NCBI GenBank assembly: GCA_018398575.1
Contig: JAGTXZ010000024.1
Coordinates: 930,001-994,000 of the forward strand
From: Ampelomyces quisqualis
Lineage: Eukaryota; Ascomycota; Dothideomycetes; Pleosporales; Phaeosphaeriaceae
Length of the DNA: 64,000 bases
Reading direction: 5' to 3'
A model generated the notes under the pieces. The model had not been told where the DNA came from and ran no database searches. It saw only the letters and a list, made by a program, of their open reading frames with translations. Both the position numbers and the translations under genes were made by a program. Positions 32,643 through 42,044 of the stretch are shown one piece after another (within the stretch, counting starts at the first letter, position 1; each line of letters starts with the position of its first letter).

Positions 32643-33164
32643 TTAGAGAAGTAGTTTATAAAACACCGCATCGTCGACGCTTTGATAGTAGCTCTCAATC
32701 TCAATGAAGCCGTATCTCTCGTAGACTCGTCGCGCAGCCGTCATGCTGCGAAGCGTGTCGAGCAGCATTTCTGCGTAGCCCCATTCTCGCGCTTTCGCTA
32801 CCACAGCGCCCATGAGGCGTTTTGATGTGCCGAGGCCACGACGCGAGGGCGCGACGTAGAGCCGTTTGAGCTCGCATGTGGGGATGGAAGTTGTTGTGGG
32901 GAAGGAGCGCAGAGCGACGGTGCCTATTACCGTTTCTACCGACTCGTCTTGCGTGTCGTGAGTGCAGGCGAGGTATATGCAGCCTCCGTTTTCGGCTGCG
33001 TATTTTCCTGGGAGGCGGGCGAGTTCTTCTTCGAAGCCTTGGAAGTCTAGCTTTACAGGTAGAGATTGTGCGTAGGCGAGGAACAGTTGGCGAACTGTGC
33101 CTTTGTCGGCTGGGAAGATGGCTGGTCGGATTTTGACTTGTGGTGTCTTTTCTTGGGGAGACAT
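32643..33164 (-). CDS. GNAT-family N-acetyltransferase, 173 aa
   Basis: A second GNAT enzyme, tail-to-tail with the first. Strand beta4 CELKRLYVAPSRRGLGTSKRLM contains the acetyl-CoA loop RRGLGTS, and the C-terminal strand is AARRVYERYGFIEIESYY. Layout and size match small bacterial-type GNATs (PhnO/YjhQ-like), which are common in fungi. The start is the ATG at 33164 (MSPQEKTPQVKIRPA); a GTG-initiated extension was ignored. Substrate unknown. The two GNAT proteins share little sequence apart from the fold, so recent local duplication is unlikely. Confidence 0.85.
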   Translation of the reverse strand: MSPQEKTPQVKIRPAIFPADKGTVRQLFLAYAQSLPVKLDFQGFEEELARLPGKYAAENGGCIYLACTHDTQDESVETVIGTVALRSFPTTTSIPTCELKRLYVAPSRRGLGTSKRLMGAVVAKAREWGYAEMLLDTLRSMTAARRVYERYGFIEIESYYQSVDDAVFYKLLL

Positions 33165-33544
33165 TTTGTTCACTATTCGGGGCAGGTTGGGCAGTGCCTT
33201 GAAGACGGTAGTTTTATTCCAAGTGTTAGGTGCGGGATATGTATCCGCAGATATCCTTTTAATGTGAGCGACGAGCTGTCCACGTCGATCCGGAGTAGTG
33301 GCGAGGAATCTTAGATCTGATCACCGCTTATTCAGATGCTGCCCCTGTGCAGATTAAGCATCTAGCTCGACTTCGTGTTCGAGCTGTACATGCAAGTTTC
33401 TTCACCGCCTCTAATCTGATCCGACTCGCCTGCCACTGTTTAGAACCTGATGCGGTCAGTTCTGTATCTCAATCTAGTGTCCTGCACATAATGCGGGTGC
33501 CAATATAATGCCAGTTTTGCACGTTCGTCACAAATCACGTGAAC
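33165..33544. other. Spacer upstream of the second GNAT gene and the tRNA
   Basis: 380 bp; promoter of the minus-strand GNAT gene and 5' flank of the tRNA-Pro gene. Nothing else was seen. Confidence 0.6.
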
Positions 33545-33555
33545 GGTCTTGTGGT

Positions 33556-33607
33556 GTAAGTTGATCCGCGCAATCTTCACAGCGCCACGACTCTAACAAC
33601 CAACCAG
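33556..33607 (+). other. Spliceosomal-type intron 1 inside the tRNA-Pro gene (after position 11)
   Basis: 52 nt. Donor GTAAGT (perfect consensus), branch site CTCTAAC with the branch A at 33596, acceptor CCAG; 11 nt from branch A to the last G. It interrupts the 5' strand of the D-stem. Size and signals match the introns of protein genes in this window. Confidence 0.8.
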
Positions 33608-33621
33608 CTAGTGGTATGATT

Positions 33622-33674
33622 GTAAGACCCCAAACCCAATCCCTCTCCATTGTCTCTATCTAACTATCATGCAG
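33622..33674 (+). other. Spliceosomal-type intron 2 inside the tRNA-Pro gene (after position 26)
   Basis: 53 nt. Donor GTAAGA, branch site TATCTAAC with branch A at 33663, acceptor GCAG; again 11 nt from branch A to the last G. It falls exactly between the D-arm and the anticodon stem and defines a 14-nt micro-exon with intron 1. No sequence similarity to intron 1 beyond the splice signals. Confidence 0.8.
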
Positions 33675-33685
33675 CTCGCTTAGGG

Positions 33686-33702
33686 TACACCCAAGCACAG
33701 CT
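33686..33702 (+). other. Canonical tRNA intron (after position 37)
   Basis: 17 nt at the standard position of eukaryotic nuclear tRNA introns, one base 3' of the anticodon. The intron's CCC can pair with the GGG of the anticodon loop, the usual anticodon-intron pair recognised by the Sen endonuclease. Confidence 0.8.
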
Positions 33703-33739
33703 TGCGAGAGGCCCCGCGTTCGAGTCGCGGCAAGACCCG

Positions 33740-33746
33740 TTTTTTT
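33740..33746 (+). terminator. Pol III-type T7 terminator after tRNA-Pro
   Basis: Seven T residues start two bases after the discriminator base. Confidence 0.8.
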
Positions 33747-33823
33747 GCGTGCACGTAGGTCACACACTGCCAGTGCTGTTTTGTCTTTGATGCTGTTGCT
33801 GTTTGGGCGTGCTCGAGTTACTT

Positions 33824-33914
33824 TTGCTGGAGCAAAGGGGAGTTCCTCTTGCTGGAGCAAAGGGGAGTTCCTCTTGCTGGAGCAAAGGGGAGTTCCTCTT
33901 GCTAGAGCAAAGGA
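33824..33914. repeat. 25-bp tandem repeat with palindromic core, about 3.6 copies
   Basis: Units begin at 33824, 33849, 33874 and 33899; the first three are identical over 25 bp and the fourth is partial with changes. Each unit contains the palindromic word TTGCTGGAGCAA (TTTGCTGGAGCAAA in the first). It starts 78 bp after the tRNA terminator. Confidence 0.9.
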
Positions 33915-34275
33915 GTAAGGCAACCTAGCCGGACAAAGGGGTGACGTAAAAGGGAAAGCGCACTTCCCTGCGATTGGCGGATAAGTTCGCCGCATCACTG
34001 TCAACCAATTCTTCGTTCACGAGAGACGCCATTTTCAACGAAAAACGCGCGCACCGGGTCGTTAAGCATTGGCTTCATCTCAATCAGGCGCCAGCCAATC
34101 CCATCGGCGGCAGCAGCCCATAAATAGCTAGACGCCCGGGCTGGCATCGCGGGAGGAGCGCTCATTGGTCCAATCTGCCTCTTTTACACATTGCGACCCA
34201 TTACGCCTGTAAGTATTACGATATTGCTGGACTGCGCGGCTAAGCTCATAGTGGCATGGTCTGCGCTTTCCAGAT
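33915..34275. other. Promoter region of the Zn2Cys6 gene
   Basis: 361 bp with no gene. A TAAATAG word at 34121 may act as a TATA-like element for the gene starting at 34276. Confidence 0.4.
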
Positions 34276-36481
34276 ATGGACAACTTCAGGAGCGACTCGG
34301 AAGGCACGGGGCGAAATCCTCCCGTACTTTTACCAGCTCCACCTGGAACACGGAAGCAGCCTGCGATCAAGCCAGTTAGACAGAAGCGTACCGCTGCTTG
34401 TAAAGCGTGTCGAACGCGGAAAATTAGGGTCGGTAAAGCGGTCGACCTGCTTGATGGGTGCTGAATCTCCACGCAGTGTAACGGCGGCGTCCCGACGTGT
34501 GACAGATGCGCGGCTAGCAACACCACCTGCCAATATATCGAAACGGAAGCCCGCGAAGCTAGAAGAAGATACAAGGAGCTTCGTGACCGGCGAAGCGCAC
34601 ACGAAGAGCTTCTCGAGCTGCTCACAACTTTATCAGATACCGACTCGTTCGATGTCATCCGACGACTCAAGGCTGGGGACGATGTGCAGCGATTGCTCAA
34701 CCAGGCAAAAGATGGCGACCTCCTCATGCAAATTTCCTTGGTCCCTGAAACACGCCGTCGATATGATCTGCCTTATATCGCAACCATGCCAGAATTTATA
34801 CTGAACCAAGACAATCACTACTTGAACTCAGTGGTGTTCCAGACATCCTTCAACACCCCCAAAGCATCGCGCAAAGAACTCACACATGGAGCCCAACAGT
34901 CTGAGAACCACAGCATGTATCTCATGCCCTATCACGCTGCGAAAATGGTGGACCCTTTGCTAGATGTCTCCGTGTCTGGCTGGACATCGGTAATATCCGA
35001 CAACGAGCTCTTGAGGCATCTACTCAGCGCATACTTTGTTCACCAGCATCCGAGATTCTTCTCCTTTCACAAAGACATTTTCCTCCGGGATATGGGAGGA
35101 AGACGAGCCAGATTCTGCTCTCCACTTCTAGTCAACGCCGTACTTGCAGCTGGCGCCCAGTGCTGCCACAGCATATCCAAGCGCAGTCACTTCTGGCACC
35201 CGCAAAACCTTGCCTATCGATTCACTGCTGAGGCAAACCGGCTTTGGGACTTAGCTTGCATGGAAGAGAGCAAGCTTACTACGATCCAGGCAGCTACTAT
35301 ACTGAACAGAGTGCTGAATTTGAATGGTCTAGACAGGATTGGGTACGCGTATCTAGAAAGGTCTCTCGCTATGGCGCACGATCTCCAGATTTTCGGGAGC
35401 CAAGTCGATGAAGCGACAAAAATGCAGAAAGTGCGACTCGTCACTGCGTGGTCCCTGTTCAACTGGCAGGTCATCAGCAGCTATTACTTCTTTCGGCCAC
35501 CGTTTCTTAATAGACCCCCCGAGATCCCATTGCCGGATCCATTGGCACATCCACCATGGTACGGTGAACTATGGCTACTATATCCGACAGATGCGGTCCC
35601 AACGGCTATTTCATACGGATGCGACTTCAAAGAGAGATCCGCATTGCGTGTTATCATGAACGAGATAGCACGACATTTGTATAGCAAGTCAGGCCGTCAC
35701 GGAGAACTCTCGCTTGACCGATTTCTAGGTTTCAGATCAAGACTAGAAAATTGGTTCAGCGATTTACCAGAAGCTCTGACACCAAATAAGATTGCGCTTC
35801 CATCGCAATTCGAGCTACAGTACGTCGTCCGAGATGTTCTGAACAAATTTTACTAACTCGGATTGAAGCTTAGAGTACCACAGCACAGTCTCACAGCTCT
35901 TCCAACTCCAAGTTGACAACAACACGAGGCAGCGTACATCACTGGCGTCTTTACTAACCACGACTCCTGAAGATCTTGTTGCGAGCGCCAACATCAGCCT
36001 CGAGACTCTGCTGAGGTTATATTATATCCGACACAGTTACGACAGCCACCACGGCATGATCGTATACTTTTCAATACTTGTCGGAAACATGGCAATCGAA
36101 GCACTGAGTCGTGCGAGGAACGTAACAAGCCACGTTGCTCTTGATGAGAAAGTGCTACGTCAAACACTTATCTTGTGTGCAAGAGGCCTGGAAAGTCAAG
36201 GACAATCCTACCACCTCGCAAATCTCGCATTTCGAGCGTTCCAAGACCGCGTGGATCCAACAGACTTGCAAGTACTACAGAGCTATTGCAAACCGCGCGA
36301 CTTAGATGCGGAACAGGACTCCATCGCCCAACATTCTTTTAGCCACTGGCCGCTGCCAATAATCAAGCTAAATGAAGATCCGAAATCTGCGACACTAGAT
36401 ACGCTTCTCGAAGAGTATCGGCACCTGGAGCTAGAAGATGAGAGCGACATGAGTATAGATGGCAGGTCAACTGGTGGATGA
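34276..36481 (+). CDS. Zn2Cys6 fungal transcription factor, about 701 aa, three exons
   Basis: Zn2Cys6 proteins bind DNA through a binuclear zinc cluster. The cluster is split by the first intron (34429-34476): ACKACRTRKIR joins CNGGVPTCDRCAASNTTC, giving C-x2-C-x6-C-x6-C-x2-C-x6-C exactly. A basic linker and coiled coil (EARRRYKELRDRRSAHEELL) follow. The middle has the fungal transcription-factor domain (LLRHLLSAYFVHQHPRFF, YLERSLAMAHDLQIF, TAWSLFNWQVISSYYF). Exons are 34276-34428, 34477-35823 and 35876-36481. The second junction is not clean: the obvious donor GTACGT (35820) with acceptor TTAG breaks the frame. The in-frame solution uses donor GTCGTC and the second AG of AGAG, giving LQY-YHSTVSQLF. 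A one-base change in the gene is the alternative. Target genes unknown. Confidence 0.8.
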
Positions 36482-37439
36482 GAAAACATTCGAGGACAAT
36501 TTCTGACGTGTTCTGACTGGTCTTCACGCTTTCAATACTTTGGCAAAAAGTGATAATAGGTTGTAGCATCGCATACTATTACGAATTTCACGCTCACCAA
36601 ATCGCCAACTTTGAAACCGTGCTCCTTCGTTAAAGCGCGTTGCAACTTCTCTGATTGTGGTCTAACCAAATTTACTGCGCGTAGCTCCTACAACGAAACG
36701 AAGCGTTATCACCAAACAAAATGCAAGTCTCTTCCCCGCCTAACCCGCTTCCCCACAGCGCCACATATATATGCCTACAGATTACACAACACATATTTTA
36801 CTGTACACCACATACTCTACCCCCATGACTCATAAACCACCTCAACCATACAGTCTCAACCGCCTACAGGCAGCTGGGCAGACCACCTAAGTAAATGGAG
36901 AGACTGCCAAAGTAGTCCCCCCCCCCCCACGCTCCCCTCCACATGAGCGAATCGTTAGCGCTCCATCGGGTAACGAGGGCATCGCTGGGGTCCATCGCCC
37001 ATCAGATTTTCTGGTACTCCTGACGTGCTTCTGTGCAGCCCCTTGTCCCGAGAAGGAGCGCTGACGATATCCGCGCGCTAGGTTGGCGCCTGGCGCCAAC
37101 GTTGTTGCGCCCCGGGCTGCGTGCAGACTTGCCCCGCGCACAGAGGTGGGGGTTTAGCGGGAATCTTTGAGGATTGGGAGATTGGGAAGCAATGGAGGGA
37201 TGAGGGTTGGCGTGTGGGGTTGGCGCCGAGCGAGGATTTTTTTTTCTTTTCGTCATGTGGAAGGGTTTGTTGCTTGCGGTGAAGAGAACATCGAACGGAG
37301 AAAGTATTTTCATCGTCTGAGTCCGAGAGCACGTATTGATGTTGCAACTTTATTGCAGAATGAAGGATGACAGGCTTGGGATTCAGTCATCTAATTGTCT
37401 TGGTCGGGTTCAATCCACTTCACCCCATGTCGGGGAAGT
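36482..37439. other. Convergent spacer with a C12 tract
   Basis: 958 bp between the stops of the Zn2Cys6 factor and the permease. It contains an uninterrupted run of 12 C (36917-36928). No gene was recognised. Confidence 0.5.
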
Positions 37440-39195
37440 CTAATAAATCCGATTGATGTACTCCACCGGGCCCTTATACACTTTCCGCCCCTGGAGCGCA
37501 AAATACACCAGCGAGAACATGACCACGACGCCGTAAATCAGGATGTTCCAGTTCATCAGGTCGGGCGTCGGGTGCGGGAACGTGGGGAAAAACGCAAACA
37601 GAAATGCCATGCTCAAGTACACGACTGATAACCCATTGATCCAGATCCCCGCTTTTCCGAGGCTGAAGCGCGAAGGGAGCAGCGGCTCGTTGCGCCAGCG
37701 CTTGAGGAAGATGCAGGATATAGATATAATGTACGAGGACAACAGGGCACATGTTCCCAGTGACGCGATCGAGTTGAAGGCGACTGTTGACCCGATGTTG
37801 ATCATCGACAGCGCGATCGCGAAGCCAAACGATACGAGCACAGAGTTGAGCGGGATGTCCCAACCGGGGCGAACGTGTGACAGGAACACGCCGCCGGGGA
37901 CGCCGTGATCGCGTGCAAAGGCAAAGAGCTGGCGCGAACATGTTGCGACGTTGTTGACGCAGCCGAAGACCGCCATGACGGTGGTTATGCTTGCGAGTGC
38001 GGTGGCGCCAGCAACGGATTGCGTGGCATTGTACATGATTTGAATGTGTGGTTGGCCGGTAGGGGTGCTGAGGACGGAATTGACGTCGCCGAGACAGAAG
38101 CAGAATGTTAGGAGCATAAGAAAACCTAGGGAGCTATTGACAATTGCGGTCCATATCATAGCACGGGGGAGGGTGTGTGATGCGTCGCGGAGTTCTTCGC
38201 TCATGTGTGTTGCTGCGTCGGAGCCGAGCAGGGAGAAGATGGGCGCGAGTTGGCCGACTAGACAGGAGAGGCCGATGTTGCCCCATCCACCATTATCTTG
38301 GAATGAACCGAATACGTCGCTGGCGGAGCTGCGGGGGCCGAGAACCCACATTGTGATGAAGACGGCGAAGAAACCGAAGATGTGGAGGACTAGGACTGTG
38401 CCTTCGACTAGAGGGAGTTTACGCGCTAGAAGTGTGTTGAAGATGATAGAGAAGCTCGCAACTGCGACAATGAGGAGTGTGCCGTGCCATCGCTCGGGGA
38501 CGTAGGATGGGTTGTTGAGGATGATGAGACCTTGGATTTGTCCGCCGGCGAGGAAGGCAATGGACGCAATTCCGGTTTGCCAACCGAGGACGCAGAGCCA
38601 GCCTGAAAAATCAGTATGCGATGCTTGACAAGTTATGATGCTCGATTTGAGCATCTGGATTTATAATTTTATACGAACCAACGACATAACTGAGGAATTT
38701 CTGGTGTTTCTCAGGTGCGAACTCGGAAACCCAGTGGTATTGCCCTCCACTTGTAGGAGCCCTGTGTGACCGTATTAATGTCGATATCATGCAGCACAAT
38801 GCAATGAGCACTTGCATCGAAGCCATCTCAGCCATCGAGGTGATCACAAAGCCCATGCCTATGGCTGTGCCGAGAAAAACAAAGATGGCGCCCCCTGTAC
38901 CACCGTTGGTCAAAGGTATAGCTAAAGTCCTGTTTTAAATGTCAGTTCACGATCAAATTCAGGATTGCCTGCGTGCTGCCATTTACGTCAAAACAGTCTC
39001 CCATGTGGCCATCAAAATCATGGAGTACCCAAAGATGGACACGAATCGGAAGTTTCTGCGAAGTTCCTGCGTCTTTCCCATGCGTTGCATGTCCTGCTGG
39101 TCATTCGGCGTGCCTTTTTTTTCTGAAATGACGGCATCTTCCTGCGACTCACTGTCGCGCAGCACAATGTCTGCCTCATCTTTCGCTGGCATCAT
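37440..39195 (-). CDS. Amino-acid/choline permease of the APC superfamily (ACT type), 522 aa, four exons
   Basis: Predicted 12-helix plasma-membrane transporter of the fungal ACT group, which includes choline (Hnm1), GABA/polyamine (Uga4) and related carriers. Exons are 39195-38987, 38929-38816, 38761-38679 and 38602-37440; phases 2, 2 and 1 close. The soluble N-terminus (GKTQELRRNFRFVSIFGYSM) is followed by the helix-1 motif NGGTGGAIFVFLGT and the family hallmark EMASMAPTSGGQYHWVSEFAP. That hallmark is only restored if intron 2 is read as a GC-AG intron (donor GCAAGT). The central region has SLLGSDAATHMSEELRDASHTLPRAM, typical of the group. The C-terminus ends YKGPVEYINRIY. Substrate cannot be fixed from sequence. 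Confidence 0.9.
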
Positions 39196-40395
39196 GCTCA
39201 GCTGCGGACGAATTGAGGGGGACGGAAGGGAGGGGCTGTGATTGAAGGGATCGAAAATACAGTGTGACCAAGAGATTCAGAGACAAGAACAGATATGCAA
39301 AGCGGTGCAATAGAAGTATCGCATCATCATGCTGTAGGGGTCTCAGATTGCGCATCAGGCCAGAGCCTAATCAAGTCACGAAAGCATCTTCAGGCCCTCG
39401 GTCTTCCCAACGCCGTGGTAGCGAGTCGGAGATTGCCCTAAGACTTGATGAATTCCACAGGCCGCTGAGCGGCGTGGTTCCCACGGCCGCATGAGATCGA
39501 GCTAAAGCGCCATATACATGTGTCGGCTTGATGTCCGGGCGTGTGTGGAGAATGGGATATGGTTGGCAGCGGCTGATTCCCCATGCCAACTCAGGTTTGT
39601 GCTAGCGATGCAGCTGCGGATGGATTTGATTGACAAATTGATAGCCTGATGAGCGAGCCGCGTAGTAATTGCTGTACAGGCTGTGTTGTGCTTCCTCGTA
39701 TCTGTACCAATGTGGTCATGCAGTGCTCCGGGGGCGCTGAAAAAAAGGTTTCGCGTGGCGCCGTGCTCTCTAGGTACCCACCCGGAAGAACAGTGGGGCC
39801 ATACACAGCGAGCCAAACCAAACGCCCCCGCTTCATCTCGTTGACCTCGGACATGCTTTATTTCGTATGCATGTACCTGACGATGTCGCCGTTGGGCCAG
39901 AGTATTTGTCTCTTTTTGAAAACCACGATCTCGCTTTTTGATGGGTTGACCGGTCTGCCACGGAAGCCACTTGGTTCGTTGAACGTCCTAGCTCAGCCAG
40001 GCTCTTAGACATGGCGGTAAACTATCCATCAGGCGTACCATACTTGCTCTTTGTACCACCTGCGTTGCATGTGGTGCTTCGTGGAACAGTATGCATTCCA
40101 GAGCACGCCCTCATCGCATGTCTACGAACACCCACGCCGCAATTGAAGGGGGCCCTCTCATCGGCGTCGCTACCTAAGAATATGAGAGCCTATCGGCCGC
40201 GGTGAACGGTACCCACTGCCTAGTGTGCTGTGATGGTACTGTTTGTAGATATATCCGCAAGTTAGAAAGCGTGCGAACCCGGTGCTGCGGTACCGGTGGT
40301 GTTCTTGCTTTTCCATCATACATACATGATACACAAAGTACATTCCACCCCAACCGCTCGACCCTCTTTCTCGCGTTGTGGATCTGTACATCCGA
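39196..40395. other. 1.2-kb divergent spacer
   Basis: Lies between the start codons of the permease and the rhodopsin-like gene. A minus-strand ATG frame at 39502-39854 (87 codons) was considered but lacks family features or conserved-looking composition. Confidence 0.5.
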
Positions 40396-41746
40396 ATGAC
40401 AGATTCATCTTCATTTGGCGGCGGCCATCGGTGGGCGACCGTCACGCCGGACGATCGCAGCGGCATACTATATGTCGTCGCTTTCCTGAACTTCACGTAT
40501 TCTAGCATCACGTTCATTACACGCTATTCCATCAAGTGGCACGTATTAGGACCTGACGATGCAGCAACGTTTGCTGCCCAAGTTGGTGGCCGTTAGTACC
40601 CACGTGCAGCTTATTGAGCTAACAAGTCCAGATAGCTAGCGTCATCCAGTTTGCCCTCTTGCTGGCCTCTCTTTCGGCTGGTCTGGCGAAGAACTTTGAC
40701 CTGTTGAGCGAAGATGAATATGCCAAAATGGCCACGGTAAGAACAATCGAGACGAGACTGAGTTTCGCAGGCTGATGACTGATGGACAGTCGCAATTCGC
40801 CTACCAGATCGTCCTATACATCTCTCTTGGGTTGTCCAAAGTGTCGACAATCCTTCTGATACAACGATTTTTCACACGAGACATGAAGAAAGCTTGGGTC
40901 ACCTGCAAGCTAGTCACGGCGACAGTGGTAATCTGGACGATCGCTGCCGCATTCATGGTGTCAGTAGGATGCTCGCCCAAGAGTCTGGCACCTGAGACTC
41001 CATCACAAACATGTCCTACCATCGTAGGGCGCGTCAAGTTTGTGGTCATTACTGATGCCATGACCGACGTTATTCTCGTCATCCTACCTGGTTATTTGTG
41101 CTGGCATCTCCAGATGTCAGTGGTCCTCAAACTGCAGGTGCTCGCCGTCTTTGCATTCCGCTTGCCCCTGGTCGCCCTGAGTGGTCTCTTCCTGAAGACG
41201 TGGATTCGGTCTTTGTCCATGGCGAATCCTGGCATCCGTCGCACGACGCCGATCGTCTTTCAACAAGCCGAGCTCTGTCTGTCGTTGATAGCGGCTACAA
41301 TACCATGCCTCAAAAGCTTCATTCGAAGCTTCGATACGGGGAGCGGCGTCAAGGCGGACATTGGTTCGTCCGGTGAGTATGGCTCAGCCAGCAAAAATGG
41401 CGGCAGCTCCAAAATGCCTAGTGGAAGCTACGAATTGTCTTCAATGAGCAAGAGCGATACGGCGACGTCGCGAAAGCGCAGTCGAACCCGGTTGTATGAG
41501 GACGACAGTACCATGAGGGTCAATTTAAGACCTTTTGCGAGCGGCAGGTCGAACACCAAACTGACGCGGAACCAAAGTCTGAGTGGTGTGCTGGAGCCGC
41601 GGGATCCGGATGAAGCGGACAGGCAGAGCCACGGCAGCAGTAAAGAGCTATTCATCAGGAGAGAAATGCACTGGGAGGTGACTAGTGAAGAGGCGCGTCG
41701 AGGAAGCGATCTGGAGAAGCCGGGTATGCTTCGGCTGCCACAATGA
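40396..41746 (+). CDS. Fungal rhodopsin-like (PTH11-related) 7TM protein, 415 aa, three exons
   Basis: Members of this large Pezizomycotina family resemble the membrane part of the Pth11 receptor and may sense surface or nutrient cues; most are untested. Exons are 40396-40581, 40632-40736 and 40790-41746, phase 0 throughout. Seven hydrophobic segments occupy residues 20-290. The family pattern is visible: an LGPDDAATFAAQ motif after helix 2, AYQIVLYISLGLSKVSTILLIQRFF in helix 3, a paired cysteine arrangement in the loop (VGCSPKSL...QTC), and LPGYLCWHLQMSVVLKLQV. A 130-residue cytoplasmic tail is Ser/Arg-rich with many potential phosphosites. No CFEM domain and no signal peptide. The second ATG (40396) is preferred to 40378; both are in frame. 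Confidence 0.8.
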
Positions 41747-42044
41747 TGTCGCCGCAAGAGACAATTCGCAATGCAATGTGGACAGGATCATGCGAGGATA
41801 AATAGCTGCGCCCGACTACATCACCATAGAATATATTGATACCTTGTCACAGAGTTCTGCAGAGCTCTTCGCAGGGTCGGCCGGATTTGGCTTAGCGCAA
41901 CGCGATATAAAGTTCGAGCTCTTGAAGCGTGATACCGCGTCGCGCGTTCGATGACGTTCTGATTCGCGTAGCGCGTCGCCCTTTCACTCCAGATTGGACC
42001 TTTTGTTCGCCACCATCGTGTCCCTGGCCGCTGGTACATCAAGT

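Larger units (their letters stand above)
33545..33738 (+). tRNA. tRNA-Pro (anticodon AGG) interrupted by three introns, two of them spliceosomal-type
   Basis: Exons 33545-33555, 33608-33621, 33675-33685 and 33703-33738 join to a 72-nt tRNA. The acceptor stem is GGTCTTG with CAAGACC, seven perfect pairs, discriminator C. The D-arm is GTC...GAT with GTGG in the loop. The anticodon stem CTCGC/GCGAG is perfect, with loop TTAGGGT (AGG, Pro). The variable loop has 5 nt. The T-arm CCGCG-TTCGAGT-CGCGG is perfect and its B box is intact. A T7 terminator follows. Without removing the first two introns no acceptor or D-arm exists. The third intron (17 nt after position 37) is the usual eukaryotic tRNA intron, and its CCC can pair with the anticodon loop GGG. 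The first two carry spliceosomal donor, branch and acceptor signals. Intron 1 splits the A box between positions 11 and 12, so Pol III recognition may be altered. Whether it is expressed is unknown; a decaying copy is the main alternative. Confidence 0.85.

Noticed and set aside
37395..37425. B-box-like word (GGTTCAATCC)
   Set aside because: No pairing T-stem, no A box and no terminator at the right distance.
39502..39854. 87-codon minus-strand ATG frame in the permease/rhodopsin spacer
   Set aside because: No family motif, uneven composition, and no supporting splice or neighbour evidence.
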